From Candidatus Methylomirabilota bacterium (lineage in GTDB: Bacteria > Methylomirabilota > Methylomirabilia > Methylomirabilales > 2-02-FULL-66-22), in contig JACQXP010000443.1 in NCBI GenBank assembly GCA_016208645.1, positions 1 to 10,749 on the forward strand: a DNA stretch of 10,749 nucleotides, given 5' to 3'. A model generated the notes under the pieces. The model searched no databases. It was not told where the DNA came from and saw nothing but the letters and a program-made list of their open reading frames with translations. The translations under genes were made by a program, and so were the position numbers. This document shows positions 1-7,661 of this stretch, one piece after another. Within the stretch, counting starts at the first letter, position 1. Each line of letters begins with the position of its first letter.

Positions 1-78
1 TGTCAGACTGTAACAGGATGGCGTCGTACCGTCAACTCTCGTCACAATGGTGTCGTGCACCCAACACGCGAACGCAGC

Positions 79-108
79 TTGACAGGTGGTGCGCAGACGA
101 AATATGAT
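79..108 (+). promoter_or_regulatory. Sigma-70 type promoter of the rpmH operon
   Basis: A perfect -35 hexamer TTGACA (79-84) and a near-consensus -10 hexamer TATGAT (103-108) are separated by 18 bp. Transcription would start near 115, giving a leader of about 25 nt before rpmH. A GGAGGA ribosome-binding site at 132-137 precedes the ATG at 141. It is the best promoter match in the window, which fits the high expression expected of a ribosomal protein gene. The 78 bases to its left show no gene and no recognisable DnaA box. Confidence 0.75.
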
Positions 109-140
109 GGACGTCTTCCCTAATCAAACGCGGAGGACCC

Positions 141-275
141 ATGAAGCGGACGTATCAGCCGAATAAGAGCAAGCGCAAGGGAAGCCACGGCTTTCTCAAG
201 CGGATGAGCACAGCGAACGGGAGAAAGGTTCTCAAACGGCGGCGGGCCAAGGGTCGGCACCGCCTGACCGTTTAG
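141..275 (+). CDS. rpmH: 50S ribosomal protein L34
   Basis: This is a 44-residue, very basic protein starting MKRTYQPNKSKRKGSHGF, with the family's usual length and its typical SHGFLKRMST and RRRAKGRHRL segments. L34 is a small protein of the large ribosomal subunit that binds 23S rRNA. The ATG follows GGAGGA by a short gap. rnpA begins 10 bases downstream, the usual rpmH-rnpA pairing near bacterial origins, so both are probably transcribed from the strong promoter at 79-108. Confidence 0.97.
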   Translation: MKRTYQPNKSKRKGSHGFLKRMSTANGRKVLKRRRAKGRHRLTV

Positions 276-284
276 GGGGCGCCG

Positions 285-638
285 GTGCGGGGGCGTGGTG
301 GGGGGGCTTTGGCCGGTCGCCTGCGGCGACAGGGGGTCCGGGTGAGCGCGGGTCCGTGGACCATCTGTGCGAACAGCGCCGCGGGCAGAGGCAGGCTGAT
401 CCTCGCCCTGGGCCGCGCCAGCGGCGGCGCGGTGACGCGCAGCCGCGTCCGGCGCATCGCCCGGGAGGTCCTGGCAGGCAGGTGCGAACGTCCCGAGGGG
501 GCGGACCTCTTGCTTCTCGCCCGGAGCGACGTCAGCCGCCACCCGCGCCGCCAGGTACGCGGCAGCCTGGCGGAACTTCTGAAGCGCCTGTCTGCTGCCC
601 TGGCGCGCCAGGCGGGACAGGGACAGCGACATGCATGA
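285..638 (+). CDS. rnpA: Ribonuclease P protein component
   Basis: The 117-residue basic protein is the protein subunit of RNase P, which helps the catalytic RNA remove 5' leaders from pre-tRNAs. The family signature RNRxKRxxRE appears as RSRVRRIARE at about residues 52-61, so the first Asn is Ser. The following segment (LLLARSDVS, then a Leu/Arg helix) matches the usual C-terminal half. The start is GTG 285, preceded by a G-rich stretch that could serve as ribosome-binding site. The N-terminal part before the first beta strand (residues 1-25) is shorter and more Gly/Arg-rich than usual, lacking the common Phe-x-x-Val segment. Position after rpmH and before yidD supports the call. Its end overlaps yidD by 8 bp. 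Confidence 0.88.
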   Translation: MRGRGGGALAGRLRRQGVRVSAGPWTICANSAAGRGRLILALGRASGGAVTRSRVRRIAREVLAGRCERPEGADLLLLARSDVSRHPRRQVRGSLAELLKRLSAALARQAGQGQRHA

Positions 639-849
639 TCCCTCCCGCGTAGCCGCCGCCGCCATCCGGGGATATCGGCGCTGGCTGGCGCCCGCCCTGC
701 CCCCCGCCTGCCGGTTTTTCCCGAGCTGCTCGGCGTACGCCTTGGAAGCCGTGGAACGCCACGGCCTCATCCGGGGCCTGGCGCTGGCGACTCGGCGGGT
801 GATGCGCTGCCACCCCTATCATCCGGGCGGACTCGATCCCGTGCCCTAG
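631..849 (+). CDS. yidD: Membrane protein insertion efficiency factor YidD
   Basis: The 72-residue protein has the two family hallmarks: the CRFFPSCSAYALEAVERHG block at residues 27-45 and the RCHPYHPGG block followed by DPVP at the C terminus. YidD is a small amphipathic protein at the inner face of the membrane that assists YidC-dependent insertion. The ATG at 631 overlaps the last codons of rnpA, so translation is probably coupled. yidC follows after 24 bp. The length is a little below that of many homologues because the tail stops right after DPVP. Confidence 0.93.
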   Translation: MHDPSRVAAAAIRGYRRWLAPALPPACRFFPSCSAYALEAVERHGLIRGLALATRRVMRCHPYHPGGLDPVP

Positions 850-873
850 GCCCCCCTCGTTTCCGGAGAACGC

Positions 874-2553
874 ATGGAACGAAACGCGATTCTGGCGACA
901 GCGCTGGTCAACCTCATCCGCGTGGGGTACCAGTGGTATCTCTCCCGCTTCGAGCCGGCGCCCCAGGAGCCGGCCCGGCCGGCCCCCGCCACCCCCGCCA
1001 CGGCGCCCATGGCGGCCCCGCCCGCCGCCACCTCCGCGGCCCCGCCACCGAAAGCCACCCCCAAGCCGAAGGGCTATACCCCGACGGCTCAGCTCAGGCT
1101 CGCGGCGCGAGAGGTCATCGTGGAGACCCCCCTCATGCGGGTGGCGCTGTCCACGGCCGGGGCGCGGGTCACGAGCTGGCAGCTCAAGCACTATCGGGTG
1201 GGCAACGGGGCCCCGGTGGAACTGGTCGCCCTGAAGGATCCGGCTGGCGTGCCAGGCCCGTTGGCGGCCTGGGCGGACGGGGAGCAGGCCCAGGCGGTCT
1301 ACCGGGCCGACGCCGATCGGCTCGATCTGACCGGCCGGGATGCCACCGGCAGGCTGACCTTCACTCAGGTGGCCGCCTCGGGGATCGAGATTCAGAAGCG
1401 CCTCACCTTCCACGCGGACCGCTATCAGGTGGAGGTTGACCTGACCGTCCGGAACCTTTCGGGGACCGACCAGCCGGTCGAGCCCCGGCTGGTCTGGGGA
1501 CCGGGGCTGCGGAACAGCCTGGACAAGAAGCAGAGCACCCTGCAGGCCCCGACCCTGTGGCTGGATGGGAAGCGGGTGCACGAAGATCTGGCGAAGGTGA
1601 ACGGAGAAAAGGCGCTGCCGGGCACCCTCTCGTGGGCCGCGCTCCAGGACACCTACTTTGCGGCCGCCCTGCTGCCCAAGGACAAGGAACTCCACGCCTT
1701 CGTCATGAAGGCGGCCGGGGACCAGCCGGTCGTCGGGCTGGCGGGGGCCAAGCGGGTGCTGGCGCCGGGGGGCCAGACGACCGGGACGGCCTGGGTGTTC
1801 GCGGGGCCCAAGGACCTCGACGTCCTCCGGGGGGTCGGGCAGGACCTGGACAGCCTCGTGGACCTGGGCTGGTTCGACTTCCTGGCCCGACCCGCCCTCT
1901 GGCTCCTGAAGTTCCTCTACCGGTTCACGGGCAACTACGGCATCGCCATCATCCTGGTCACCGTGCTGCAGAAGATTGCCTTCCACCCCCTCACCCACAA
2001 GAGCCTGAAGTCCATGCAGGCGATGCAGGCCATCCAGCCCAAGATCCAGGCCCTGCAGGAGCGGTACAAGAACAATCCGCAGAAGAAGCAGGAAGAGACG
2101 ATGGCGCTGTACAAGAAGCACGGGGTGAATCCCATGGGCGGCTGCTTGCCGATGGTGGTCCAGATCCCCATCTTTATCGCCCTCTACAACGCCCTGGGCA
2201 GCTCCGTCGAGATGTGGCAGGCGCGCTTTCTGTGGATCCGGGACCTGACCCAGCCCGACTCCCTGTTCAGCCTGGCGGTCTGGGGCGGCTACGACTTTCA
2301 CGCCAACATCCTGGCCCTGCTCATGGGGGTGAGCATGTGGGTCCAACAGAAGATGTCCCCTCCGGCAGGCGACCCCCGGCAGGCGCAGATGATGCTGTGG
2401 ATGATGCCCATCCTGTTCACCTTCATGTTCTGGAGCTTCCCGTCCGGCCTCGTCCTGTACTGGCTGGTCAACAACATCCTGCAGGTCGGCCAGCAGTGGC
2501 TGATCACCCGGACGCCCGCCCGCCCGCCCGCCACCGAGGGTCAGGCGGCGTAG
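874..2553 (+). CDS. yidC: Membrane protein insertase YidC (Oxa1 family)
   Basis: The 559-residue protein inserts and folds inner-membrane proteins, alone or with SecYEG. The layout is a first membrane helix near residues 4-24, a Pro/Ala-rich linker (about 28-65), a periplasmic beta-sandwich domain (about 70-320), and the conserved five-helix core from about residue 340. The core shows HPLTHKSLKSMQAMQ, IQPKIQALQERY, VNPMGGCLPMVVQIPIFIALY and FPSGLVLYWLVNNILQ. A positively charged residue in the hydrophilic groove of the second helix is Lys367, at the place of E. coli Arg366. The large periplasmic domain is typical of Gram-negative YidC. GGAG lies about 6 nt before the ATG. The first helix is unusually polar (Asn-Leu-Ile-Arg in its middle). 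rsmG follows directly; jag, mnmE and mnmG are not present. Confidence 0.97.
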   Translation: MERNAILATALVNLIRVGYQWYLSRFEPAPQEPARPAPATPATAPMAAPPAATSAAPPPKATPKPKGYTPTAQLRLAAREVIVETPLMRVALSTAGARVTSWQLKHYRVGNGAPVELVALKDPAGVPGPLAAWADGEQAQAVYRADADRLDLTGRDATGRLTFTQVAASGIEIQKRLTFHADRYQVEVDLTVRNLSGTDQPVEPRLVWGPGLRNSLDKKQSTLQAPTLWLDGKRVHEDLAKVNGEKALPGTLSWAALQDTYFAAALLPKDKELHAFVMKAAGDQPVVGLAGAKRVLAPGGQTTGTAWVFAGPKDLDVLRGVGQDLDSLVDLGWFDFLARPALWLLKFLYRFTGNYGIAIILVTVLQKIAFHPLTHKSLKSMQAMQAIQPKIQALQERYKNNPQKKQEETMALYKKHGVNPMGGCLPMVVQIPIFIALYNALGSSVEMWQARFLWIRDLTQPDSLFSLAVWGGYDFHANILALLMGVSMWVQQKMSPPAGDPRQAQMMLWMMPILFTFMFWSFPSGLVLYWLVNNILQVGQQWLITRTPARPPATEGQAA

Positions 2554-2578
2554 GCGGCCCGCCGCTCCCCCGCGCACC

Positions 2579-3283
2579 ATGGGCCTGCGGCATCGCCCCC
2601 GGCCCGACCCGGACGAACTCCTGATCACCGGCGCCCTGTCCCTGGGGCTCCACCTGGGGCCGGAGCAGGTCGCGGCCTTCCGCGCGTACCGCGAGGAGAT
2701 CGCTCGCTGGTCGGCGCGGATGAGCCTCACCGCCCTGCGCGACCCCGAGGAGATCGTTCGGGCCGGCTTTCTCGACTCGCTGGGGTGCCTCCCGCTCATC
2801 CCGCGCGAGGCCAGGCGCGCCCTGGACGTCGGGTCCGGCGCCGGCTTTCCCGCGATTCCCTTGAAACTCTTGCGGCCAGAACTCGCCTTCACCCTGGTGG
2901 AAGCCTCGCGCAAGAAGGCCTCGTTCCTCCAGCACGCGGTGCGGCACCTTCGGCTGGGGGAGGTTCGGGTCGTCCAGCGTCGCGCCGAAGCCCTGGCGGA
3001 CGACCCCGCGGAGCGGGGCGCCTACGATCTGGCCCTGGCCCGCGCGGTGGCCCCACCGCCCGAGCAGGCGTGCCTGGTTAGGCCATTTCTGGGGGCCGGG
3101 GGCCTCTTCCTGCTCCAGGCTGGGCCCGGGCCCCTGGGTCCCGATGCCCTGGACTGGCTGGCCGGCCGGGGGTTCGAGTTGGCCCGGGAGCTGGCCCTCC
3201 CGGCTGCCCTGGGGCGGCCGGGGCGCCGCGTGCTCGCGCTCCGGCGGGTCGAGCCCCGAGGCCCGGGGGCATGTTTCACGTGA
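2579..3283 (+). CDS. rsmG: 16S rRNA (guanine-N7) methyltransferase RsmG/GidB
   Basis: The 234-residue protein is a SAM-dependent methyltransferase that forms m7G in the 530 loop of 16S rRNA (G527 in E. coli numbering). Visible motifs are SLTALRDPEEIV (about 49-60), FLDSL (64-68), the SAM-binding loop DVGSGAGFPAIPL (83-95), an acidic residue after the second strand (E108), and the family's RAVAP (155-159). The His usually before FLDSL is Gly here. The ATG at 2579 has only a weak upstream Shine-Dalgarno and lies 25 bp after yidC. The last codons and the TGA stop form part of a perfect parS site. The 3' end is therefore constrained both as coding sequence and as a ParB site. Confidence 0.93.
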   Translation: MGLRHRPRPDPDELLITGALSLGLHLGPEQVAAFRAYREEIARWSARMSLTALRDPEEIVRAGFLDSLGCLPLIPREARRALDVGSGAGFPAIPLKLLRPELAFTLVEASRKKASFLQHAVRHLRLGEVRVVQRRAEALADDPAERGAYDLALARAVAPPPEQACLVRPFLGAGGLFLLQAGPGPLGPDALDWLAGRGFELARELALPAALGRPGRRVLALRRVEPRGPGACFT

Positions 3284-3287
3284 AACA
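3272..3287. promoter_or_regulatory. parS: parS centromere-like ParB-binding site
   Basis: TGTTTCACGTGAAACA is a perfect 16-bp palindrome identical to the canonical chromosomal parS sequence. It covers the last three sense codons of rsmG, its TGA stop and the first bases after it. ParB, encoded 0.8 kb downstream, should load here, close its CTP-dependent clamp and spread, and ParA should then segregate the origin region. The site also lies just upstream of the putative parA promoter, so ParB binding could repress the operon. I saw no second parS in the window. Confidence 0.95.
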
Positions 3288-3299
3288 CGCGATCCCCCC

Positions 3300-3329
3300 T
3301 TGGCCCGCCGAGCCCCGATGTGCTATGGT
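3300..3329 (+). promoter_or_regulatory. Possible parAB promoter
   Basis: A TTGGCC element (3300-3305) and a TATGGT element (3324-3329) are 18 bp apart, each matching consensus at four of six positions. The -10 is preceded by TGC, as in extended -10 promoters. It starts 12 bp after parS and ends 32 bp before the parA GTG. In a GC-rich genome such matches arise by chance, so this is a suggestion supported mainly by position. Confidence 0.4.
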
Positions 3330-3361
3330 TCGTCGGAAAGTGTCCGGAGAGGAGGGCGGGC

Positions 3362-4138
3362 GTGACCAGGATCATGGCGGTCGCGAACCAGAAGGGCGGC
3401 GTGGGCAAGACCACCACGGCCGTCAATCTGGCCGCCTGCCTGGCCGCGGCCGAGCGGCGCACCCTCCTGGTGGACGCCGACCCGCAGGCCAACGCGACCA
3501 CGGGGGTCGGGGTGAACGCAGGAGCGGTCAAGATCCACACCTACCACCTGCTCCTGGGCACGGCCCGGGCGGCCGAGGCGACCCTGCCGACGGCCCTGCC
3601 CGCCCTCCAGGTGATCCCGGCCCGGCGCGAGTTGGTCGGCGCGGAGGTGGAACTGGTAGATCTGCCCGACCGGGAGCTGCGGCTGAAGCGGGCGCTACTG
3701 GCCGTTGCCCCGCGCTACGACTACATCCTGATCGATTGTCCCCCGTCCCTGGGGTTCCTGACGCTGAACGCCCTGGTGGCGGCCGACTCGGTGGTCATTC
3801 CCCTGCAGTGCGAGTACTACGCGCTGGAGGGGCTCGGGCAGATCCTGGACACGATCCGGCTGTGCCGGCAGAGCCTGAACCCGCGCCTGGAGGTCGAGGG
3901 CATCCTCCTCACGATGTATGATTCGCGGGTGAACCTGGCCGGGCAGGTGGCCCGGGAAGTCCGCCATCACTTTCCGGACCGGGTGTTCCGCACGGTCATT
4001 CCCCGGAACGTCCGGCTGAGCGAGGCGCCCAGCCACGGCCAGCCGGTGATCCTCTACGACATCCGCTGCCCCGGCGCCGAGGGGTACCTGAGTTTGGCGC
4101 GGGAGGTGATCGATGGTACAAAAACGCGGGCTCGGTAG
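3362..4138 (+). CDS. parA: Chromosome-partitioning ATPase ParA/Soj
   Basis: The protein has 258 residues from the chosen GTG at 3362, which follows a strong GAGAGGAGG ribosome-binding site. An upstream in-frame ATG at 3320 would add 14 residues unlike the family. The deviant Walker A motif KGGVGKTT is at 11-18 with both Lys, Walker A' VDADPQANAT at 37-46, and Walker B DYILIDCPPS at 120-129. RNVRLSEAPSHG (215-226) is typical of Soj proteins. ParA binds DNA non-specifically as an ATP dimer and pulls ParB-parS complexes. The lack of an N-terminal helix-turn-helix makes it a chromosomal type Ib ParA. The gene overlaps parB by 26 bp. Confidence 0.97.
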   Translation: MTRIMAVANQKGGVGKTTTAVNLAACLAAAERRTLLVDADPQANATTGVGVNAGAVKIHTYHLLLGTARAAEATLPTALPALQVIPARRELVGAEVELVDLPDRELRLKRALLAVAPRYDYILIDCPPSLGFLTLNALVAADSVVIPLQCEYYALEGLGQILDTIRLCRQSLNPRLEVEGILLTMYDSRVNLAGQVAREVRHHFPDRVFRTVIPRNVRLSEAPSHGQPVILYDIRCPGAEGYLSLAREVIDGTKTRAR

Positions 4139-4961
4139 GGGGCTCTCGGCACTGATCCCCGGCGCCGAGGAGTCCGGGGCGACCGGCCTGGAGATCCCGC
4201 TGGCGGAACTGGAGAGCAACCCGCTGCAGCCGCGCCGGTACTTCGAGCAGGCGGCCCTGGAGGAGTTGGCGGCCACCATCCGGGCCCACGGGGTGTTGAC
4301 GCCGGTGGTGGTCCGCCGCGCCCCCCAGGGCTACCAGATCGTGGCCGGAGAGCGGAGGGTCCGGGCGGCACGCCTGGCCGGGCTCACGCGGATCCCCGCC
4401 ATCATCAAAGAGGCCAGCAACGCCCAGGCGCTGGAGATGGCCCTGGTGGAGAACCTGCAACGGGAGGACCTCAACCCGGTGGAGGCGGCGGAGGCCTACC
4501 GGCGCCTGACCGAGGAGTTCGGCCTGACCCAGGAGGAGGTCGCGGAGCGGCTGGGGCGCGACCGATCCTCGGTGACCAACGCCCTGCGCCTGCTGCGTCT
4601 CCCGCGGCGGCTGCGAGAGGACCTGGTAGCGGGGGCCCTGTCCGAGGGGCACGCCCGCGCCCTCCTTGGGCTAGAGAAGGCGGCGGACCAACTGAAGGCG
4701 CGAGATCTCATCCTCAAGCGCGGGCTCACGGTCCGGGCCACGGAGGCCTTGGTGCGCCGCCTGCGCCGCGGATCGCGGGGTCCGGGCGGTCGGCCCCAGG
4801 CCGGGGACGCGAACCTGCGCGCCCTGGAGGATCAGTTGCGGCTGGCCCTGGGAACCAAGGTGCGCATCCTGCGGAACGGCAGGGCGGGCACCCTGGAGAT
4901 CAGCTTCTTCTCCGACGAAGACCTGACGCGCCTCGTGGAACTCATGGCGGGGCCACGCTAG
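4113..4961 (+). CDS. parB: Chromosome-partitioning CTPase ParB/Spo0J
   Basis: The 282-residue protein begins with the family's basic, ParA-stimulating tail (QKRGLGRGLSALIP, residues 3-16). The CTP-binding N-terminal domain shows NPLQPRRYF (36-44), GERRVRAAR (79-87) and ENLQREDLNP (113-122). The parS-reading helix-turn-helix is at about 139-164 (TQEEVAERLGRD, SSVTNALRLLRLP). A short C-terminal domain (about 225-282) should form the dimer clamp. ParB recognises the parS at 3272-3287. The ATG lies inside the parA 3' end, so the pair is translationally coupled. Confidence 0.97.
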   Translation: MVQKRGLGRGLSALIPGAEESGATGLEIPLAELESNPLQPRRYFEQAALEELAATIRAHGVLTPVVVRRAPQGYQIVAGERRVRAARLAGLTRIPAIIKEASNAQALEMALVENLQREDLNPVEAAEAYRRLTEEFGLTQEEVAERLGRDRSSVTNALRLLRLPRRLREDLVAGALSEGHARALLGLEKAADQLKARDLILKRGLTVRATEALVRRLRRGSRGPGGRPQAGDANLRALEDQLRLALGTKVRILRNGRAGTLEISFFSDEDLTRLVELMAGPR

Positions 4962-4964
4962 GAC

Positions 4965-5660
4965 ATGCAGCTCCGGATCAGGGCATCGGCCCTCTTTCCC
5001 CTGGCAGGGGTGGACTGGCCCCGGAAGCTCTTGATGGGCGGTGCCACCGGCCTTCTCCTCGAGCTCGTCTTCGTGGGCCTGGCATACCTCCTCTCCGAGG
5101 AGGCGGCCTTCGGGATCGCGCCGCTCGTGGTAGGGCTGAACTTCCCCGCGCTGGGGTACATCCTGCAAGTGTACCGGGGGACGCTCCTGTGGGAGGTGGG
5201 GGCGCTGCCCGAGTGGGAGAACTGGCCCGCCCTGCTGCGCAACGGGCTGGCGGCCTTCGCGGTTTGCCTGGCCTACGGCGTGGTTCCCTTGCTGCTGCTC
5301 CTGGTGGGGCTGGGCCTCTTGGTCAAGGGCGGGATCCTCCTGTTCCTGGGGATGGTCCTCATGGTGCTGGGGGTCCTGGCCGGGGTGTTCATGCTGTTCT
5401 TCCTCCCCATGGCCCTGGCCCGCTACCTGGCCGAGCGGCGGATCGAGGCCGCCTTCCACCCGGCCGTCCTTTGGGAGGGGATCAACGCGGTGCTGGCGGA
5501 GTACGTGGCGACCTATCTGCTGAGCATCGGGGCCTACATCCTGGCCAGCCTGATCGCGGCGATCCCGTATCTCGGCGGATTGATCTGGCCCTTCCTCTGG
5601 TTCTACCTCATGCTGGTGCAGGCCCGACTCTTCGGGGAGATTTGCGCCAAGGCGGCCTGA
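4965..5660 (+). CDS. DUF4013-type multi-pass membrane protein
   Basis: The 231-residue hydrophobic protein has about five or six membrane segments (roughly 22-43, 94-120, 122-150, 177-200, 205-225, and a weaker one at 48-66). The segment GYILQVYRG (64-72), then LPEWENW (81-87) and a following NGL, matches the pattern I recall for DUF4013 proteins, where a Leu-Pro-Glu-Trp turn follows the second helix. The function of that family is unknown. The ATG is 3 bp after the parB stop with little Shine-Dalgarno, suggesting translation coupled to parAB. No catalytic motif is visible, so a link to chromosome partition rests on position only. Confidence 0.75.
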   Translation: MQLRIRASALFPLAGVDWPRKLLMGGATGLLLELVFVGLAYLLSEEAAFGIAPLVVGLNFPALGYILQVYRGTLLWEVGALPEWENWPALLRNGLAAFAVCLAYGVVPLLLLLVGLGLLVKGGILLFLGMVLMVLGVLAGVFMLFFLPMALARYLAERRIEAAFHPAVLWEGINAVLAEYVATYLLSIGAYILASLIAAIPYLGGLIWPFLWFYLMLVQARLFGEICAKAA

Positions 5661-5695
5661 GCGGATCTCCCTGCACCCGCTGCCCGGGAGGATTC

Positions 5696-7336
5696 ATGAC
5701 GACAACCGCAGAGGCCATCGCGGCGTTCCTAGTCGGGGCCGGCGTGCGCCGGATCTACGGGATGCCGGGCGGCGGCAGCACGCTCGACGTCATCGAGGCC
5801 GCGCGGCAGCGCCAGATCGAGTTTCTCCTGGTCCACCAGGAGGCCGACGCGGCCCTCCTGGCCGCCACGGAGGGCGACCTCCTGGACCGGCCCGGAGTGT
5901 GTCTCCTCCCCATGGGGCCCGGCGTCGCCAGCGCCGCCGGCGGCGTGGCGCAAGCCTCCCTCGACCGTTCTCCCCTGTTGGTCCTCTCCGACCGATCGTC
6001 CCGGACGAGCCTGCGCCTCGCCCCGCGGCAGGGGCTGGATCACGGCCGGCTCCTGGCGGCCGCGGTCAAGGATACCGCAACGATCACGGCCCCCCGGACC
6101 GAGCGGCTGGTCCAGTGGGCCTGGAACGAAGCGCTCACCGCTCCACGGGGGCCCGTTCACCTCGATCTTCCGGCGGACGAGGCGAACCGGCCGGCCGGCC
6201 GGCACACACCGCGACCGGCCCGGAATCGCCCGAGCAAGCCTTCGCCGAGCGCGATTCGCGCTGCGGCGCGACTGCTGGCCCGCCGCGGCCGGGCCGTCGT
6301 CATCGCAGGCCTTGGCTGCCGCGGGGCGAGGCCAGCCCGCGCTCTCCAGGAATTGGTGGAGCACCTGGGATCCCCGGTTCTGACCACCCACCGGGCCAAG
6401 GGCGTGATTCCGGAGGATCATCCCCTGGTGGCCGGGAACTTTGCCGGGGGCCGACTCGAGATGGAGCTCCTCTCCAAGGCGGACGGGGTGCTGGCGGTTG
6501 GGGTGGATCCGGTGGAGCTGCTCCCGCGCCCCTGGAAGGGCGGGCTGCCGGTGGTCGTGCTGGGGGAGTACCGGGTCGGCCACCGCCCATACGAGGCGGC
6601 CCACGAGGTGATCGCCGACCTGCCCGCCTCCCTCGAGGCCCTCAGAGAGGCCCTGCCCCCCGGCGGGGGCTGGGGCCTGGCGGAGTGGGCGGGGCGGGGC
6701 GGCGAGTTCAAGCGGCGCGCGCGATCCCTGCTGGCCGAAGCCGGCGCGGGGCGGGGGCGAGCCGGCCTCCCCCCGCACCGGGTGGTGGAGATCGCGCGAG
6801 AGGCGTTCCCGCGGCAGACGGTGGCCGCGGTCGACTCCGGAACCCACGCCTTGGCAGTTGCCGAGTTCTGGGAGACCTACGAGCCGAAGGGATACCTGTG
6901 CTCCAGCGGCCTCACCGTCACGGGGTACGCCCTTCCTGCCGCCATCGCCGCCAAGCTCGTCGCCCCGGATCGCCCCGTCCTGGCCTTCCTGGGAGACGGG
7001 GGGTTCCTTCGGAGCGTGGGCGCCCTGGCCATTGCAGCCTGGCAGCGACTCGCCCTGGTGGCCATCGTCTTTATGGACGCGTCCTTGAGTTTCAGCCGGA
7101 TCCAGCAAGAACAGAGGCGGTACGCGCCGATCGGCGTCTCGCTGGGGGCCATGGACATCCCCAAGTTGGCGGAAAGCCTGGGGGCACTCGGCACCGAGGT
7201 GGAGACCGAAGAGGAGCTGCGATCCGCCCTCAAGGATGCCGTCGGCACCACCCAACCCGCCATTATTGCCGTTCGGGTCCGGCCCACCGGGTACCGCCGG
7301 ATGCTGGAACTCCTGCGCGGGAAGGTGGGGGGATAG
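5696..7336 (+). CDS. Thiamine-diphosphate-dependent enzyme, acetolactate synthase large-subunit-like
   Basis: The 546-residue protein has the three-domain fold of the acetolactate synthase/benzoylformate decarboxylase superfamily. In the Pyr domain, GVRRIYGMPGG (16-26) is followed by Glu49 in VHQEADAA, the probable cofactor-activating glutamate, and by GPGVASAAGGVAQASLDRSPLL. A central domain spans about 180-330. In the PP domain, GDGG (433-436) starts the cofactor-metal motif and FMDASLSFSRIQQEQ ends it. The usual NN is MD, so Asp461 would take the metal-ligand role; an N-D form is known to me in related catabolic members. Substrate cannot be told from sequence; no regulatory small subunit adjoins, which argues against the anabolic enzyme. 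The ATG at 5696 follows GGGAGGA (5686-5692); the frame is open further upstream over the membrane gene, but that part is not homologous. Confidence 0.87.
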   Translation: MTTTAEAIAAFLVGAGVRRIYGMPGGGSTLDVIEAARQRQIEFLLVHQEADAALLAATEGDLLDRPGVCLLPMGPGVASAAGGVAQASLDRSPLLVLSDRSSRTSLRLAPRQGLDHGRLLAAAVKDTATITAPRTERLVQWAWNEALTAPRGPVHLDLPADEANRPAGRHTPRPARNRPSKPSPSAIRAAARLLARRGRAVVIAGLGCRGARPARALQELVEHLGSPVLTTHRAKGVIPEDHPLVAGNFAGGRLEMELLSKADGVLAVGVDPVELLPRPWKGGLPVVVLGEYRVGHRPYEAAHEVIADLPASLEALREALPPGGGWGLAEWAGRGGEFKRRARSLLAEAGAGRGRAGLPPHRVVEIAREAFPRQTVAAVDSGTHALAVAEFWETYEPKGYLCSSGLTVTGYALPAAIAAKLVAPDRPVLAFLGDGGFLRSVGALAIAAWQRLALVAIVFMDASLSFSRIQQEQRRYAPIGVSLGAMDIPKLAESLGALGTEVETEEELRSALKDAVGTTQPAIIAVRVRPTGYRRMLELLRGKVGG

Positions 7337-7661
7337 GTGACGGGGCAGCCTGCCAGCGCCCCGCCCCGGATCGCCGGAGACAGAGCCTGGTGCGGGGACT
7401 CCCAATCCGACCGCGGGTCAACCGGGGGAAGCAGTTGACGCGCTGCGTTAAGGCCTGCCGCTCTTTCCTCTCTGCTCCGTCTGGTCGGAGGGGGGTTCCG
7501 ATGCGAGGGCGATGGCTGGACCGAAGAGGTTCGGCGAGGGGAATCAGCCCAAATAATTCACCTCCGCGTGTCCCTCGAGGGACGGCCCGTCTCTTTCTCC
7601 CACGAGGCACATGTACCTGGCAGCCTGGAGGGCTTTGATCAGCGCAGGGTCCACGGGAGAC
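7337..7661. other. Gene-poor convergent junction
   Basis: This 325-bp stretch separates the rightward origin block from the leftward selenoprotein region. I see no convincing gene. A 36-codon minus-strand frame (GTG at 7654 to TGA at 7544) starts 7 bp after the stop of the preceding minus-strand gene. Its sequence begins VDPALIKALQAARYMCLVGE, which looks protein-like but has no good ribosome-binding site and no family I can name. It may be the remnant of a gene. A CGGGGC/GCCCCG inverted repeat at 7341-7363 follows the TPP enzyme gene without a T tract. Confidence 0.5.

Noticed and set aside
1..140. Replication origin with DnaA boxes upstream of rpmH
   Set aside because: No TTATCCACA-like box on either strand and no AT-rich unwinding region; only the promoter is supported. 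dnaA/oriC may lie just outside.
532..2913. A 793-codon open frame on the minus strand
   Set aside because: It lies opposite rnpA, yidD, yidC and rsmG, all clearly real. High GC keeps antisense frames open, and its low-complexity Gly/Arg/Pro/His/Gln text fits no family.
7341..7363. Rho-independent terminator after the TPP enzyme gene
   Set aside because: The 6-bp CGGGGC/GCCCCG stem has an 11-nt loop... wide for its length, and no T tract follows on the plus strand.
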